Shown piece by piece: positions 1 to 10,211 of a DNA stretch of 31,591 nucleotides (position 1 is the first letter of the stretch; each line of letters opens with the position of its first letter). The notes under the pieces are model-generated. The model was not told the origin of the DNA and searched no databases. It saw only the letters and a list, made by a program, of their open reading frames with translations. This DNA comes from Moniliella sp. 'wahieum' (lineage: Eukaryota > Basidiomycota > Moniliellomycetes > Moniliellales > Moniliellaceae). The DNA is taken from contig RSEE01000192.1 in NCBI GenBank assembly GCA_003971905.1, positions 1 to 31,591 of the forward strand, in the 5' to 3' direction. Both the position numbers and the translations under genes were made by a program.

Positions 1-33
1 CCAACCAGAGCAACCACAAACAAATCCACAACG

Positions 34-50
34 ACACACACACACACACA
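34..50. repeat. (CA)n microsatellite
   Basis: An uninterrupted CA dinucleotide run of about eight to nine units lies at the left edge of the window, before the first likely gene. It is a simple sequence repeat with no further structure visible. Confidence 0.9.
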
Positions 51-222
51 ATTGTCAGCCGGCCGCCACATGTCACTTTCGATCACTGTCCGACCCACGT
101 ACCAGCCAGCCGTTTTTCCTCTCTCTGGGCAACACCACCACGCCTCGCTTTCCGGTTCGCTTTCCACTTCGTGTGCTTCCCCCACCGTCCCACTCGCTCG
201 GCCCGAGACCGAGGCCCCTTCG

Positions 223-1494
223 TCAATGGTGAGTCTCCCTCGGCAGTGGGCAACATCTCGGTCGAGGTGCCGGCATGCTGCTGGACCTCGTCGTCAGGAG
301 AGAATTTGGGAAGCCGAGGCTGAAGCCGTCAGCAGGGAGGGAGGTGGAGGATTGGTTTGCGTTCGCCCGCTCTGATCGCTCGGAGCGGTCGTTGAGTTCT
401 TCCTCGAGGCGTTCACGGAGGTAGGCAATGATGCCAGTGCCAAGGTACCCCCCTCTCTTCGTCATCTACTTCCTCCCATGGCACTGGCAGAGCGCGAAAC
501 GGATCCGGCCAGCAGGAGATGACAGAGCCCATCACTGCGTGCCTTCTCGTTGGTATCTCGCGGAAGGGTGGCTGGAGCGGGGGCTGGGCGTCTACCCGTT
601 GACCGAATCCGAGATTTCGGACGACGCCACCGGTTTCCCCTCCCTCCCAAGCCGCGAGACATTGTCAAGCGACTTGGCACGCGGTTTGAGCAACCCCTCG
701 GCCAAGGCCTGGGCGGACGCCATGGAGCGACGGGTATTGATGATCGCATTGATCGCCGCCAGTTCCTCCGCATCAAGCCAACCGTCTTCGTTGTCATTTT
801 CATTTTCATTTTCGTTCTCCTCATTGTTTTCTTTCTTTCGCCCTCGCTTATGCTCTTAGGTCGGCTGTGAAACCAGGACTTCGGCTTCTTCTTGTCCTCC
901 CCAGTCGGCGGATGGGCTTTGGCGCGAGCACGCTCGAGCGCAATCTGGCGCCGATCGGCCAGTTGGCGATTGCGTACCTGCCGCTCGGCTTCCCTCTTTT
1001 GTTGGAGGGAAGGGATGTAGGTTTGGGAGCCCGATCCGGTGCCCCATCCGCCGAGGATGGCCATCTGGCATTGAAGTTGATGTCGGCCATGCCAAGCAGC
1101 ATGGCCACCTTGCTCATCCCCCATAGCCGCTCAGCCTCGCGCTCCCGTTGGCGTGCCTCCTCTTTCGCGCGCGCTCTCGCGCGCGGCGTTCACGTCGCTC
1201 AGCCTGTTCTTTGCGCAGGGCAGCCTCCTGCTCTGGCTCGGCAGTAACGGCGCGGATCTGGGTGCGCACCACACCGTTCTTATCTCGACAGAAGGAGACG
1301 GGCTGAGCGCGGGGGACGTGGAGCGGGTTGTTGCGGAGGATGCCATGGCCAGCCGAGCGCTCGCTGGGGGCGCTGGAGGCAGCGGGGGGGGGACGGCGGC
1401 GGCGGAGGCGGGGGAGGCGGTGGTGTCTGCGTGGCTGGGCGGGGCGAGTCAGAGGGGGCTGAGACGAGGAGACGGTGCTGGGGGAGGCCGGCAT
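223..1494 (-). CDS. Unrecognised charged, low-complexity protein (frameshifted)
   Basis: I do not recognise this protein. Following the coding signal across frames on the minus strand gives one continuous product: a Pro/Ser/Ala-rich N-terminus, a block with RNNPLHVPRAQPVSF and DKNGVVRTQIRAV, a long Glu/Arg/Ala-rich helix, the segment MSKVAMLLGMADINFN, a second charged helix around QTYIPSLQQKREAERQ, and an acidic Asn/Glu run leading into DGWLDAEEL (about 770-830). The C-terminal part holds PWEEVDDEERGGYLGTG and IIAYLRERLEEELNDR (about 420-480), ending at a stop at 223. At least four frame changes are needed, mostly in the direction expected of one lost base. The start is uncertain. The ATG at 1494 opens MPASPSTVSSSQPP and is preferred because the frame further upstream runs into an ATCGAT repeat at 1811-1850 of a kind that is otherwise intergenic. 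An in-frame ATG also exists at 1932. No catalytic motif, signal peptide or clear membrane segment is visible. Confidence 0.5.
787..816. repeat. ATTTTC hexamer tandem repeat inside a gene
   Basis: Four to five copies of a CATTTT/CATTTTC hexamer on the plus strand encode, on the minus strand, alternating Glu and Asn codons within the acidic tract of the first minus-strand gene. It is probably a coding microsatellite, expected to vary in length between strains. Confidence 0.75.
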
Positions 1495-1810
1495 GGACGC
1501 GGGGGCGGGGGCACTGGCACAGGTACTGGCACTGGCGGTGGGAAGGGCGGGGTGGGCGGGCCATCGACTGGCCAGGCAGCAGGCTGGCGTGGTGGGGGGC
1601 GGGGCGATGTCGATGGTGGATGGGGGATGGAGGACAGAGGATGGCGGGGCGGCTCTGCCCTGTGCGGCCCTGTGCCCGCAGCACTCCCCCGCGGTGCGTA
1701 CCCCAGCAGCCCCAGACTGCCCCCCCCGCGCCCCCGCGTCCGCGCAGCCCCCGCGCCCGACACTGGCCCTGCGCGGCCGCCCTGACCCATGCCATGCGAC
1801 GCACCGGCCG

Positions 1811-1850
1811 CATCGATGGGATCGATGATCGATGAGATGAGATCGATGAT
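1811..1850. repeat. ATCGAT/GATCGATGA word cluster
   Basis: Four ATCGAT words occur in forty bases, partly as the unit GATCGATGA. The same unit recurs at 2807-2829, 7055-7076, 7098-7138 and 17098-17119, always outside recognised genes. Confidence 0.8.
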
Positions 1851-2806
1851 GGATGCTACTGATCGGTGATCTGTGATTAATGAGTGCTGGGGTTCTTAAT
1901 CGGTTCTTGGCCCGGGCGAGGCCATGGCTCACGTGATGCCCCCGGACGCTGGCCAGTGCGGGAGTGCTGGAGTGCTGCGCTGCTCCGCCAGCGTTCGTTC
2001 AACGTACTCTCGTTCACTATGAGCCTCCGCCCTGGCCCGAACGCGAACGGGCGCCACCAGCGTACGCGCCGAACGATCGCGGGTCCATTGGGCCACACGC
2101 CCACCCAGGTCTCTTGCGGCCCCATGTGCCATGCCGCGATTACCTCCATTACCTCCCCCCCACGGCAGATACACCCGCCACCCACGCGTATTACCATCCC
2201 ATCCTGCCTCTCTCGGTATCCACAGCACACCGGGCCTACTCGCCTTCTTCCCGACAAGCTCCCTGCGCCCTCTGCCCTACGCTATAGCCAGCGCGAACGC
2301 CGTGCCTGTCAGACGCGTCCGCACCAAGGCACAGGCCTTGGCAAGTCAGCAAGGAGCACTCGGGCAGGGCCTGGCAGGGCCCCGGGTGGCCTCTAGGCTT
2401 TTTTGTAATTCCGATCGGTATACCTTTCCGGTTGCCGGTTGTGGGCGTCCTCGTAGCAGTAAGCTTTGCGATCTGGTCGGGCCAGGGTGGTGCCAAGCTG
2501 CCAAGCCTTGCTCTGATGCTCGATGCCCGGTGCCCAGAATAATACCAACCAAAATCGAGATTGATGCATGCATGATGCATGTCATGCATGACAGTTGGTG
2601 GGCTTGGCGTTTCGCAGAGGGGTCGTTAATTTACCAATGCACTCTCCTATTCCTCTTGATCGCATCTCTCGCTCGCGCTCCAACGTCGTTCGGGTCTTCG
2701 CTCTGATCCTCACTACCAGCGCTGCCGCATAGCCGGTGGTGGTCAATTGTGGCTGTCCTTGCGTTGCCCTGACCGGCCTGACTTCTAGGTCTGCTGGGCC
2801 GGGTAT

Positions 2807-2829
2807 CATGATGATCGATGATCGATGAA
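2807..2829. repeat. ATCGAT word cluster
   Basis: Overlapping TGATCGATGA units form a short near-palindromic tract, the second copy of the word cluster seen at 1811-1850. It is near-identical to the tract at 7120-7137. Confidence 0.8.
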
Positions 2830-3989
2830 GGCATAATGAATCGAGCGGGGGAACAAAAGGAACGTAAACCTTACACAGGCCGCCGTTGATTACGTGATCC
2901 CCTTACTGACCATGGAGGCACTCCAGCTACGGACCGGCTGAAGCAGTGTCGGTCGTGGAGCCACAGAGAAGAGGCAGAAACAGCTGTTGATGCACCAAGG
3001 AAGACAGGTGCAGGCACCAGGGCAAGGCACAGTGGGAATATAATGCCAGCGTGGCAGCCGGACTGTCAAAGGAACTCTCTCCCACCACAAAATCTCCACA
3101 GACGCTCAGATCCTCTTCAACATCACAATAAAATACCTTTTACATTGCTGATCCCTCTCGTTTTGTTGAGTCATGTTGGGCGCGCCAAGCGCGCCGCGGA
3201 GAAGCATCGGAAGAATCACGAACAACTCGATACCCTCAATCATCAGTCCGCCTGTCACTCGTTCTTGATTCCTGTCCCCTCTCCCCTCCGCCCACATACA
3301 CACCACAGACTGATAACCTGCCCGCAACCGCATGCGCCACACGACAAAAAGAACCCGCCCCAAAAGGAGTGTATACACGTTCGTCATGCCACGTTGGGCT
3401 AAGGCCGGAGCGGGTCAGCTGAGGGTGGGTTATGAGTCCTACCGGAACGGTGCTGCGACAGATGCGGGATGGGCGGGAGGGGGCTGGAAGGAGGGGGACC
3501 GGGGCGGGAGGGGAAAGTGCGTAGCTTGCTACTTCGTTTAATAGATGGTCCTGATGGGTGGGTGCTAGGCACGATGGGGGAAATGAGGGCGGGTGGGCTC
3601 GTGAGGTTGCGGTTGAGGTCGGAGGGGGCAGAGGGAACCGGAGCAGGGTATCGCTCCAGGGCAGGTTGATGGGGAGGCCCGAGGCGTGCTGAGGTGGACG
3701 AGATAGCAGGGCCGTCGAGTTCTGTTCAGGGTCCCCCGGCGGGATAGGATGGGGCAACCCACGATCGACTCTGCGCAGCGACCGTGTTGGCTTTCCCCGC
3801 CGCACTGTGCAATCCATGTCGCATGAGGTGCAAGCCGGCGAGCCGTCGGGTGAGGTGGCGGCCACCTCCCATGCGGTCGGGTTAAAGGTAAGCCCGAGCA
3901 TGGCGGCCACTTCAACGGCGGACTGGACAGACAGTCGGCCGAGGAGGAGCTAAAGGAGATTGATGGTGGCGATGGGTTGCCCTCCCCAG

Positions 3990-4518
3990 TCACACTGGAA
4001 GCAGGACTGGAGCTGCCGAGCGGCGAGTGTCAAAAGAACAGGTCATTGGGCTGATCGACCGGCTGGGGAGCTGGATCGGTTCAGCGCACTCCCAAGGGTC
4101 AATCGGGGTCAGAGGCAACGGCGCATGGCGTCTCTTGCCAAGAAAAATGCTTTTTGGACTCGGACTTGGGCTTGGACTTGGACTTGAAGTACCCTGACTT
4201 CGACGCAATTCAGGGGCGGTGCGAGAGAGAACATCGTAGGCCGAGATGCTTGTCCATCCTGGCACCGGAGCCTGGTGGTCAGGCGGTTGGGGGTGGCGTA
4301 AGATCGAGGATGTCAGAGTGGACAGATGAAAACGCCGGGGCGACCGGGAGGAAGAGACTTTGGCTTGGCGAGCCGCTGCTTCGGCGACAGCGGCAGCATG
4401 TTCAATCTCCTCGGATACATCGGAGATGTGGCCCATGGAGGGGAAAGAAGAGGAGGTGCGAGGAGAGAGGGGAAGACGCGGTGGGATCGGATGGTGGAGG
4501 GGGAAAAGGGTCTGGCAT
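3990..4518 (-). CDS. Unrecognised Ser/Pro-rich protein, N-terminal part
   Basis: This is a possible gene with no recognised family. The ATG at 4518 opens MPDPFPPPPSDPTAS. After one probable missing base near 4440 the reading continues as MGHISDVSEEIEHAAAVAEA in a frame open for 444 nt to 3990. That frame carries a short Ala-rich helix and then a Ser/Pro/Thr-rich region with an SPSPSPSPSP run, encoded by a CTTGGA-type hexamer repeat at about 4163-4187. The product looks intrinsically disordered. The true 3' end probably lies further left, after another frame change around 3950-3990, but I could not follow it with confidence. No membrane segment or catalytic motif is visible. The alternative is that only the open frame is real and the region is non-coding, since GC-rich DNA here gives long chance ORFs. 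Confidence 0.35.
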
Positions 4519-5184
4519 TTTTGTTATAGGTCCCCGGTCCGACAAGGATGAACGCAAGGAACTGACCAGCACCTCGTTTTCCTCTCCCAAGCCACTCCAG
4601 GAGGTGAACAATCCACGGGTCACAACCCCGCTCTCTTGAGATTGGGGCGAGACAGGCCCCGTATCTGTGGAGCAGGAACGGAACCAGTTCCCAAAAAGCG
4701 GGTACCCTCTTTTGACCCTTTTGACCCTTCGGGTAACAGTACAGATGACGTCAGTGTATAGTGGAAGGGTGGTAGTATACGTGAAAAGCCCCGCAAACGA
4801 GTCCCTGAACCTTGTGCTGATCAAGGTTTTTGGCTGACTGCTAGGTCGGGACAGTAACCAACGGGGGAAGATACCTTAACGGTCGAGGACAGAGGGTCAT
4901 GCGTCAGGGCGTGCCGGATACTCGATAGTGGGCGTGTCTCTGAAACGGGCGGATCAAACGGAGGAGGGTTGCACACACAGGTTTAGATCTGTTTTGACTG
5001 AGAAGATAAGCACGAAAACTAATGCTGTCAGGTACGCGCACCAGAACAAGAGAGGTTGAGCGAAGTGCTTTTTTTTGAGTACATACGAGCCTCTTTTGGT
5101 GCATATTGCCGGTGCTCTCATATTAGGTGTACGAGGCCTGAAAGGCTTCGAGTATCATATATCTTGCATCATGCATCAACGTTC

Positions 5185-5261
5185 AACAGTACTCAGTACG
5201 TCTTCAGTACCCTCAGTACACAGTCTGAGTATTACTCCAGTGTACTCAGTACCAGTATCTA
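5185..5261. repeat. CAGTA(C)-rich degenerate tandem tract
   Basis: CAGTAC or CAGTA occurs about seven times in under eighty bases with variable spacers, giving a degenerate tandem array with no open frame. It is a local low-complexity repeat of unknown origin. Confidence 0.75.
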
Positions 5262-5340
5262 TAACTAGATTCCACCTCGATATAGCCATAGTCCTAGTCG
5301 TCGGCCTAGTCAGATAAGTCAGATCACGATCACTCTATCA

Positions 5341-5380
5341 CTAGTCACTAGCTAGTCACTAAAGTCACTATAGTCACTAA
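5341..5380. repeat. AGTCACTA tandem tract
   Basis: The octamer AGTCACTA occurs four times with small variations in forty bases. A further copy of the motif lies near 5550. It is non-coding in all frames. Confidence 0.8.
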
Positions 5381-6065
5381 CAACCCGGTCCGACCCACTG
5401 ATCCACGGTCCACTCTGCTCGTATGTCCGGTTTAAAACACACAGCCCTCGCACCTCGCCTGTGAGGGCCTGGGCGCCTTGGGGGGAAATAGTGAAAGCGG
5501 GAGGCATGGGGGCAGTGTGACATTTGAGGTCATGTTTGCCCGTCACGCGTCACTAGTCACTGGATCTGTGGTAACATGCAACAGTGGTCCAGTGCATACA
5601 AGAGGGGGTCTCACCCAGTTGATTTGTTCGGGGATATTGTCTTACATATTACGCCCACAGGAGTCAGTCACATATGTATGCACGTCGAGGCAGATACAGC
5701 TGCAAACGTCGACGCCGACATAAATATCTTGATGCAGACACACCACACCACTACGCCCAAGCCCATCCATGTAAAACAAGCGAATGCAGGTATGTGCCCC
5801 AAGAAATGTGAGATGGAGGAAGGAGAGGCAGGTGGACTGGTTACACAATCTACCGAGAGGGACGATTTGAAGTGTATTTGCCTCTCACTGCCAGCTGCCA
5901 GAAAGGAAGGGAGCACAGCTGTGAGGTATGAGGTGTGAGAAGTCGGTATTGGATCTCTCAAATCTGATAGGAACCGCACCATGCGGCCTATATATTGCGG
6001 TCCTAGTGATGGGCGTAACATGTCAGAAACCCATCGCCTGGGCGCCGGTAGTTTATGTGTGTGGG

Positions 6066-6251
6066 TGTTATAAGGTTGGCTGATCTCTTCGCTCCCATTT
6101 CCAATTTCTTCGTCTCGGGCGTCTCGCTCTTTCCCTGTTTCCTCCACTTCGCACCGTGTCCTCTGCTCTTTCTTCTTCCCCACGAATGATTGCTACACCC
6201 CCTGGCCTAGTCCCAATTCTCGTCCCCCGCGTTAGCCACCCGACTGTGACA
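6066..6251 (-). mobile_element. Dispersed element copy A (solo-LTR-like, 186 bp)
   Basis: Read on the minus strand this copy begins TGTCACAGTCGGG and ends TTATAACA. It is similar along its length to copy C (7998-8177): shared blocks include the GTGTAGCAAT core, the GTGGGGAAGAAG block and the GAGACGAAGAAATTGGAAA block. The termini TG...CA are those of an LTR or a small non-autonomous element. The flanking five bases (GTGGG and ATGTT on the plus strand) do not match, so no target-site duplication is preserved. No internal ORF is seen. Confidence 0.7.
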
Positions 6252-7097
6252 ATGTTGGGAGCACAGCATAAGGTACCCTCGCCGCAACAACCAAAATTCT
6301 CGTAGGATATGGTTCGTGGCCCTCTCTGCTACAGCTCTCGCACTAATGCACTCACTTCTGTGTTGGAGCTTGCAGCACATACTAGGTATGGCACACCTTC
6401 GACGTGTGTGCCAGCCACATCCACAAAAGTAACGCACTCCAAAACGCAGGGTCACATATGTGTCACACCGGTCACCGGCAACCGTCCCTCAAAACGGTCA
6501 AGATTTGTTTTGTTCATCACCTTCATTGCGTTCATCCGTCTCCCATGGACGATGTTAGGTGGCCGGTGGAGACTCTCCAAAATGGGTGGATATGGGGGTA
6601 AAATGTGCATGATGTCGACGAATGTCGTCGTCTTCATCGTCACCATGTGCGCCATATCTCGATGTTAAACGTTAAAAACACACGTTAAGCCTTAAAGTTA
6701 AGCCCAGAAGCGGTACACGCAATTTTGCGTGCTATTACTGCTGCTGTGGTTTCACTATCTATAGCGTTACTATAATCGGTACCCCCCGTGGTTCTAGATT
6801 ACCACGGTTAGCCTCTCGACCATGTCATATATCTCCGTCATCTCTCTTCGATCATCCGCCTCGACGACCACACGCACTTGCCCGGCGCCAAAAAGACCTT
6901 TGATTTCAGAGAGCCCTTCAGGGCCGAGCTCAGCTGGAGCTATATACGACATTGACTGATATGGAGGGAGACCCAGGACGTCTAGATTACAGCGTTTACA
7001 CTGGTCGCCTTTTCTGACTGAAAGAGCCAGCGTCTGTGCATGAAAAGAACTCTCAGATCATCGATAATCGATAAAGGGCCTTATAGCGTTGGTCGGT

Positions 7098-7138
7098 GAT
7101 GTATGATGCATGATGCATGATGATCGATGATCGATGAC
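7098..7138. repeat. ATGCATG / GATCGATGA tandem words
   Basis: Two ATGATGC-type units run directly into two GATCGATGA units, forming a self-complementary tract. The second half is near-identical to 2807-2829. Confidence 0.8.
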
Positions 7139-7147
7139 ACGATGGGG

Positions 7148-7262
7148 CTTGACGCGTGACGGGTGACGCGTGACAGTGTTGTGACACACAGAAGCCAAAC
7201 GCGTGTGACATGTACATGTGACATGTGACAGCTGTGATCATGTGACAGGTACGGGTTACCGG
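7148..7262. repeat. GACGCGTGAC and ACATGTGAC word array
   Basis: GACGCGTGAC occurs twice (near 7151 and 7165) and TGTGACATGTGACA-type words follow at 7202-7250, several overlapping. The same combination, as a single 20-bp string, recurs upstream of HMG-CoA reductase at 27123-27142. More ACATGTGAC words lie at 7349-7376. Confidence 0.75.
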
Positions 7263-7320
7263 TACCACTTAGCACCTAGCGCTTACGCGCTTACGCGCGC
7301 CTACCGGTTACCGGTTATAT
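7254..7320. repeat. ACCGGT palindromic words
   Basis: GGTTACCGGTACC near 7255 and CTACCGGTTACCGGTTAT near 7300 flank a GCGCTTACGCGCTTACGCGC repeat. The parts can pair with each other, so a long imperfect hairpin is possible. No coding content is visible. Confidence 0.65.
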
Positions 7321-7476
7321 AACCTCGCTTAATGTGGAATTCATGTTCATGTCACCGTCACATGTGACATGTGACCTTCGGTCCTTTCCCTGTCTGGACT
7401 CTGGTTGTCACACTCAGGCCACAGCGCCACATGGGCACACGTGTCACATGCATCTTGCCCCTATCGTGCAACGCAG

Positions 7477-7528
7477 GCTTCAAGCTTCAAAAGCTTCCGC
7501 GGTTCCAGAGCTCCAGCTTCAAGCTTCT
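7477..7528. repeat. TTCAAGCTT word cluster
   Basis: AAGCTT occurs three times with CTTCAAGCTTC context. Similar words recur at 16204-16235, 16929-16949 and 17761-17799, all outside recognised coding regions. Confidence 0.65.
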
Positions 7529-7587
7529 TGGCAACCGACGGCCGTCAACACCTATATAGCTACCCTCGTTCGGGTACAAAAGGGTGG

Positions 7588-7862
7588 TGTAATATGGTTT
7601 TTGGCTGATCTTTCACGCCCATTTCCAACTTCTTCGTCTCGAACGTATCGCTCTCTTTATCTCTGTTCTTCCGCTGTGCATCCATATCATTGACAAAGCA
7701 TAAGGCTGCCAGAACAGAGAAACGCTATTACGCCTAAATCGACCGTTATATCCTCTGCCCTTGTTGTTGTTTATTAGTTGTCCCCACAAACGATTGCTAC
7801 ATTCCTTGATCTAGTCTCGACTCAGGTCTCTTCCTTCGCATTTATTAGCCCCGACTGTGACA
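7588..7862 (-). mobile_element. Dispersed element copy B (275 bp, with extra internal segment)
   Basis: On the minus strand this copy begins TGTCACAGTCGGGGC and ends ATATTACA. It shares the outer blocks of copies A and C, including the GAGACGAAGAAGTTGGAAA block. It differs by an additional internal segment of roughly 95 bp (about 7675-7770 on the plus strand) that the other copies lack. It lies head-to-head with copy C, the two TGTCACAG ends being separated by 135 bp. No ORF or clear target-site duplication is visible. Confidence 0.65.
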
Positions 7863-7997
7863 ACTGTGGTGTGGGTTCTTCGTAATTTCAACGATTTTGT
7901 GATGTTGGGGCGCTCCGTGCATCTCCGGACACCGAACCCCCCATTTCGTAGACCTTTCATGGAAGCACACGCCAGCCCCGCGACACTTGTGAGTAAC

Positions 7998-8177
7998 TGT
8001 CACAGTCGGGGCTAAGGCGAGGGAGACCAGGATCGGACTAGGTCAAGGGGTGTAGCAATCGTTCGTGGGGAAGAAGCAAGAACAGAGGACATGGTGCGAA
8101 GTGGAAGGAACAGGGAAGGAGCGAGACGATCGAGACGAAGAAATTGGAATGGGAGCGAGATCAGCCAAACTATGACA
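7998..8177 (+). mobile_element. Dispersed element copy C (180 bp) with GTAAC target-site duplication
   Basis: This is the best-preserved copy. It starts TGTCACAG and ends CTATGACA, an imperfect terminal inverted repeat, and is flanked directly on both sides by GTAAC (7993-7997 and 8178-8182). A 5-bp direct repeat with TG...CA ends is the signature of a solo LTR left by recombination of an LTR retrotransposon, or of a short non-autonomous element using the same integration chemistry. It has no ORF. The length is short for a complete LTR of the Ty1 or Ty3 type. Confidence 0.75.
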
Positions 8178-9086
8178 GTAACAGTCAGCACGAACAACTT
8201 GTCGCGGCTATTTTCCGCGAAGCGTCACAGGAAATGACCGGACTTATATCCGCGGCGTACAGTCTTGGTAGAACCCCACATCTACTGCACCCAGAAGATC
8301 GCAGTACGGTCATAACAGGCCGCCCTTTACCTCTTACTAAGATTCCCTTCCTTCTGTTAATGCCTGTTTTGATGTTACGGTATATAAGCAGCCCTGTCTG
8401 AGGCTTGCTGGCAGTGATCCTCACCGCCCAACCCATGTAGTCTTCCCCCCGACTTCTCTCTCCACTCTTCACCCTTACTCTTACAAATTTACGACTTGCG
8501 TCGACCATTCTCGCAAGCTGCGGTTACTATCTGTAGCGCTTGCTCTTCTTTAGGACTCTGTCTGTTCCCGCCTACTACAGCGTACCGGGTGTGGTAACGC
8601 CGCGAGGAACAAAGTAACTTCGGAGGTCCCGGACCCCTTCAATTGGTCTTAAGACCTACGTACGCGGCTCCTACCTCGGAGGGTTTGAGCCGCGGTCTTT
8701 GGACGCAGGCAGCCACCCAAACTAGAGGGTCTCTCCCTTGCCTCTACACCCGCTCGACGGTTCAACCAGGATCTGAAGCAGGACCTAACGTGGTACGTAT
8801 AACTCATCGAATGTGGAAATGTACGACGGAAAAGGCTCCTATATGGATCTGATCCCTCGTCCCACTGTTGATTTTTGTCCATATATAGTGGAGATTGAGT
8901 AGCGGTTATAGGGGGTGAGAAGCTAGCCCTTTTACTCCTGGACGGCACCCTCAGCGTGCCTTCCCTTGCAGAGACACGCTCTCCTCCCCCGCTGTGGTGC
9001 ATTTGGCTGTATAGTATAGCGATGGAGAACCTTGCCCTTTCCCACGCTACCGGGCTTATTGCCTCACATTTCCTTTGCTGGCAGTT

Positions 9087-9332
9087 CTAGAAAGCCAGGG
9101 CCACTCTCTCGGCATCGGGATAAATCATCGAGTCGCGCTCGATGTACTCCTCCAACCAGGCATACTGTACGGATACAACCAACTCCAGAGTATCGTGGGT
9201 GAATGGGCTGGCAAAGCGTTTTTGTATGAAGTGGTAGATAGTTGTCCGGGATGTGTTGGATAAAAACGCCTTATTTCTTAAACACGCGTGATGCGGAGGG
9301 CGAGGACATGCAGTGCGGGGTACTGTGGCCAC
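9087..9332 (-). pseudogene. Possible gene fragment, unrecognised
   Basis: This small minus-strand frame has a protein-like composition unlike its neighbours: TIYHFIQKRFASPFTHD, then ELVVSVQYAWLEEYIERD, then a stop at 9087. It is not low-complexity, and codon use looks coding. It lies in a repeat-rich island with no promoter, introns or continuation that I can see, so it may be a decayed fragment of a mobile or lineage-specific gene. No family is recognised and it may be spurious. Confidence 0.25.
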
Positions 9333-10204
9333 TGCAGCTTCTATGCTCAGATTCAGACGTACTATACGCGTAACGCCGCGGACTCTTGCTTTGCCCTGTG
9401 CAGCAAAAATGAGCTGTTAATGACGACGAGGGAGACGGAAGGCGGTACTGGGCACACGCGGGGCGGGTGCTAACCAAATAGCTTAACCAAGTACTACTAC
9501 CGTGCGTTATGCGGCGGTCAGGCCACTGGGGGAGGTGCAGTGTGTGTGTGGGTTTTATAGTTGTTGCCGCTAATCTGCCAGCTGTGCACTCTGCAAATAT
9601 AGCCCCAACTCAGCACCTGCTGCGCAACGCCAGGGACGAAACGCGGGGTCTGGCATGGTCTGGCATCAGACCATCAGGCCTCAGGGGAAAGGAGGGCTTG
9701 TTTGGTCTGGACAGAGGGGGGCCACTAAGAACGGCGCAGTGGTCCGTGCTGGAGCGGGGATTACGCGGCACATCAGCGATAATATGATGGGGATGGATGA
9801 TGGGTTATGGCTTAGCATATGCTGGGGTAAATGAGTGCCCCACACTCTGACCGAAGTACCTGACGAGGCCTGGGCCTGACAAAATTGAGGACGGAATAGA
9901 TTTACTGATGGGTCCGGGAGGGGACGTGCCTGTGGCGGGCGGGATGGGATGGCAGGGAAATAGTTGTCGAGCGATACGCATCAGCTCTGTGCGGGTGGTA
10001 GCGTCGGCTACTACCGCATATATTACGCTGCCGAATATGACGGAGGACGCTTTCTGAGGGTATTATTGTGGTTTTGTGTGCCCTCCCTATATGCCCTCAC
10101 CTCCGCACGATCGGAGCAGAATACGGTTCATATGTTTATCCCCCCTGCTCCCACCTGCCTCCTAACCCCGCCCCGTTTATCGTTTAAGCCGATCCTCATA
10201 TTCG

Positions 10205-10211
10205 TATAAAA
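10205..10211 (+). promoter_or_regulatory. TATA box of the PPQTP-repeat gene
   Basis: TATAAAA is followed by a strongly pyrimidine-rich tract (about 10212-10280) ending at an ATG at 10281. The spacing fits transcription starting about 30-60 bp downstream of the box. It argues that the closer ATG at 10225 is too near to be the initiator. Confidence 0.55.

Larger units (their letters stand above)
1495..3989. other. Long stretch without a recognised gene
   Basis: This stretch of about 2.5 kb is GC-rich and has open frames on both strands, as expected by chance at this composition. It contains the ATCGAT words at 1811-1850 and 2807-2829 and ATGCAT words at 2563-2590. The minus-strand frame around 3236-3910 is open for 675 nt and Pro/Ser-rich, and could be the C-terminal part of the gene starting at 4518, but I cannot support it from residue patterns. 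No RNA gene was recognised. Confidence 0.5.
4519..6065. other. Gene-poor stretch, start of repeat-rich island
   Basis: No coding signal is recognisable. Base composition becomes less GC-rich from about 5050. The stretch holds a CAGTAC-rich tract (5185-5261) and an AGTCACTA tandem tract (5341-5380). A TATATA sequence near 5990 has no associated gene. Confidence 0.55.
6252..7587. other. Gene-poor, palindromic-word-rich stretch
   Basis: No gene is recognised. The stretch carries ATCGAT words (7055-7076, 7098-7138), GTGAC/ACATGT words (7148-7262, 7349-7376), ACCGGT words (7254-7320) and AAGCTT words (7477-7528). The small open frames present have no recognisable residue pattern. Confidence 0.6.

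Noticed and set aside
5668..6183. 171-codon minus-strand open frame
   Set aside because: It runs through element copy A and has no protein-like pattern; in the element copies A and C the similarity is at DNA level with indels that break the frame.
7098..7262. CRISPR-like repeats
   Set aside because: The units are short, overlapping and unequally spaced, without unique spacers; the genome is eukaryotic.
8381..8620. TATA-led region read as the rest of a long LTR
   Set aside because: The GTAAC duplication ends the element at 8177, and the TATA-bearing part is not shared with copies A or B.
8755..8775. tRNA B-box-like GGTTCAACC
   Set aside because: No A box or cloverleaf could be formed at the right distance. 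The similar GGTTCAAGC at 16207 also fails.
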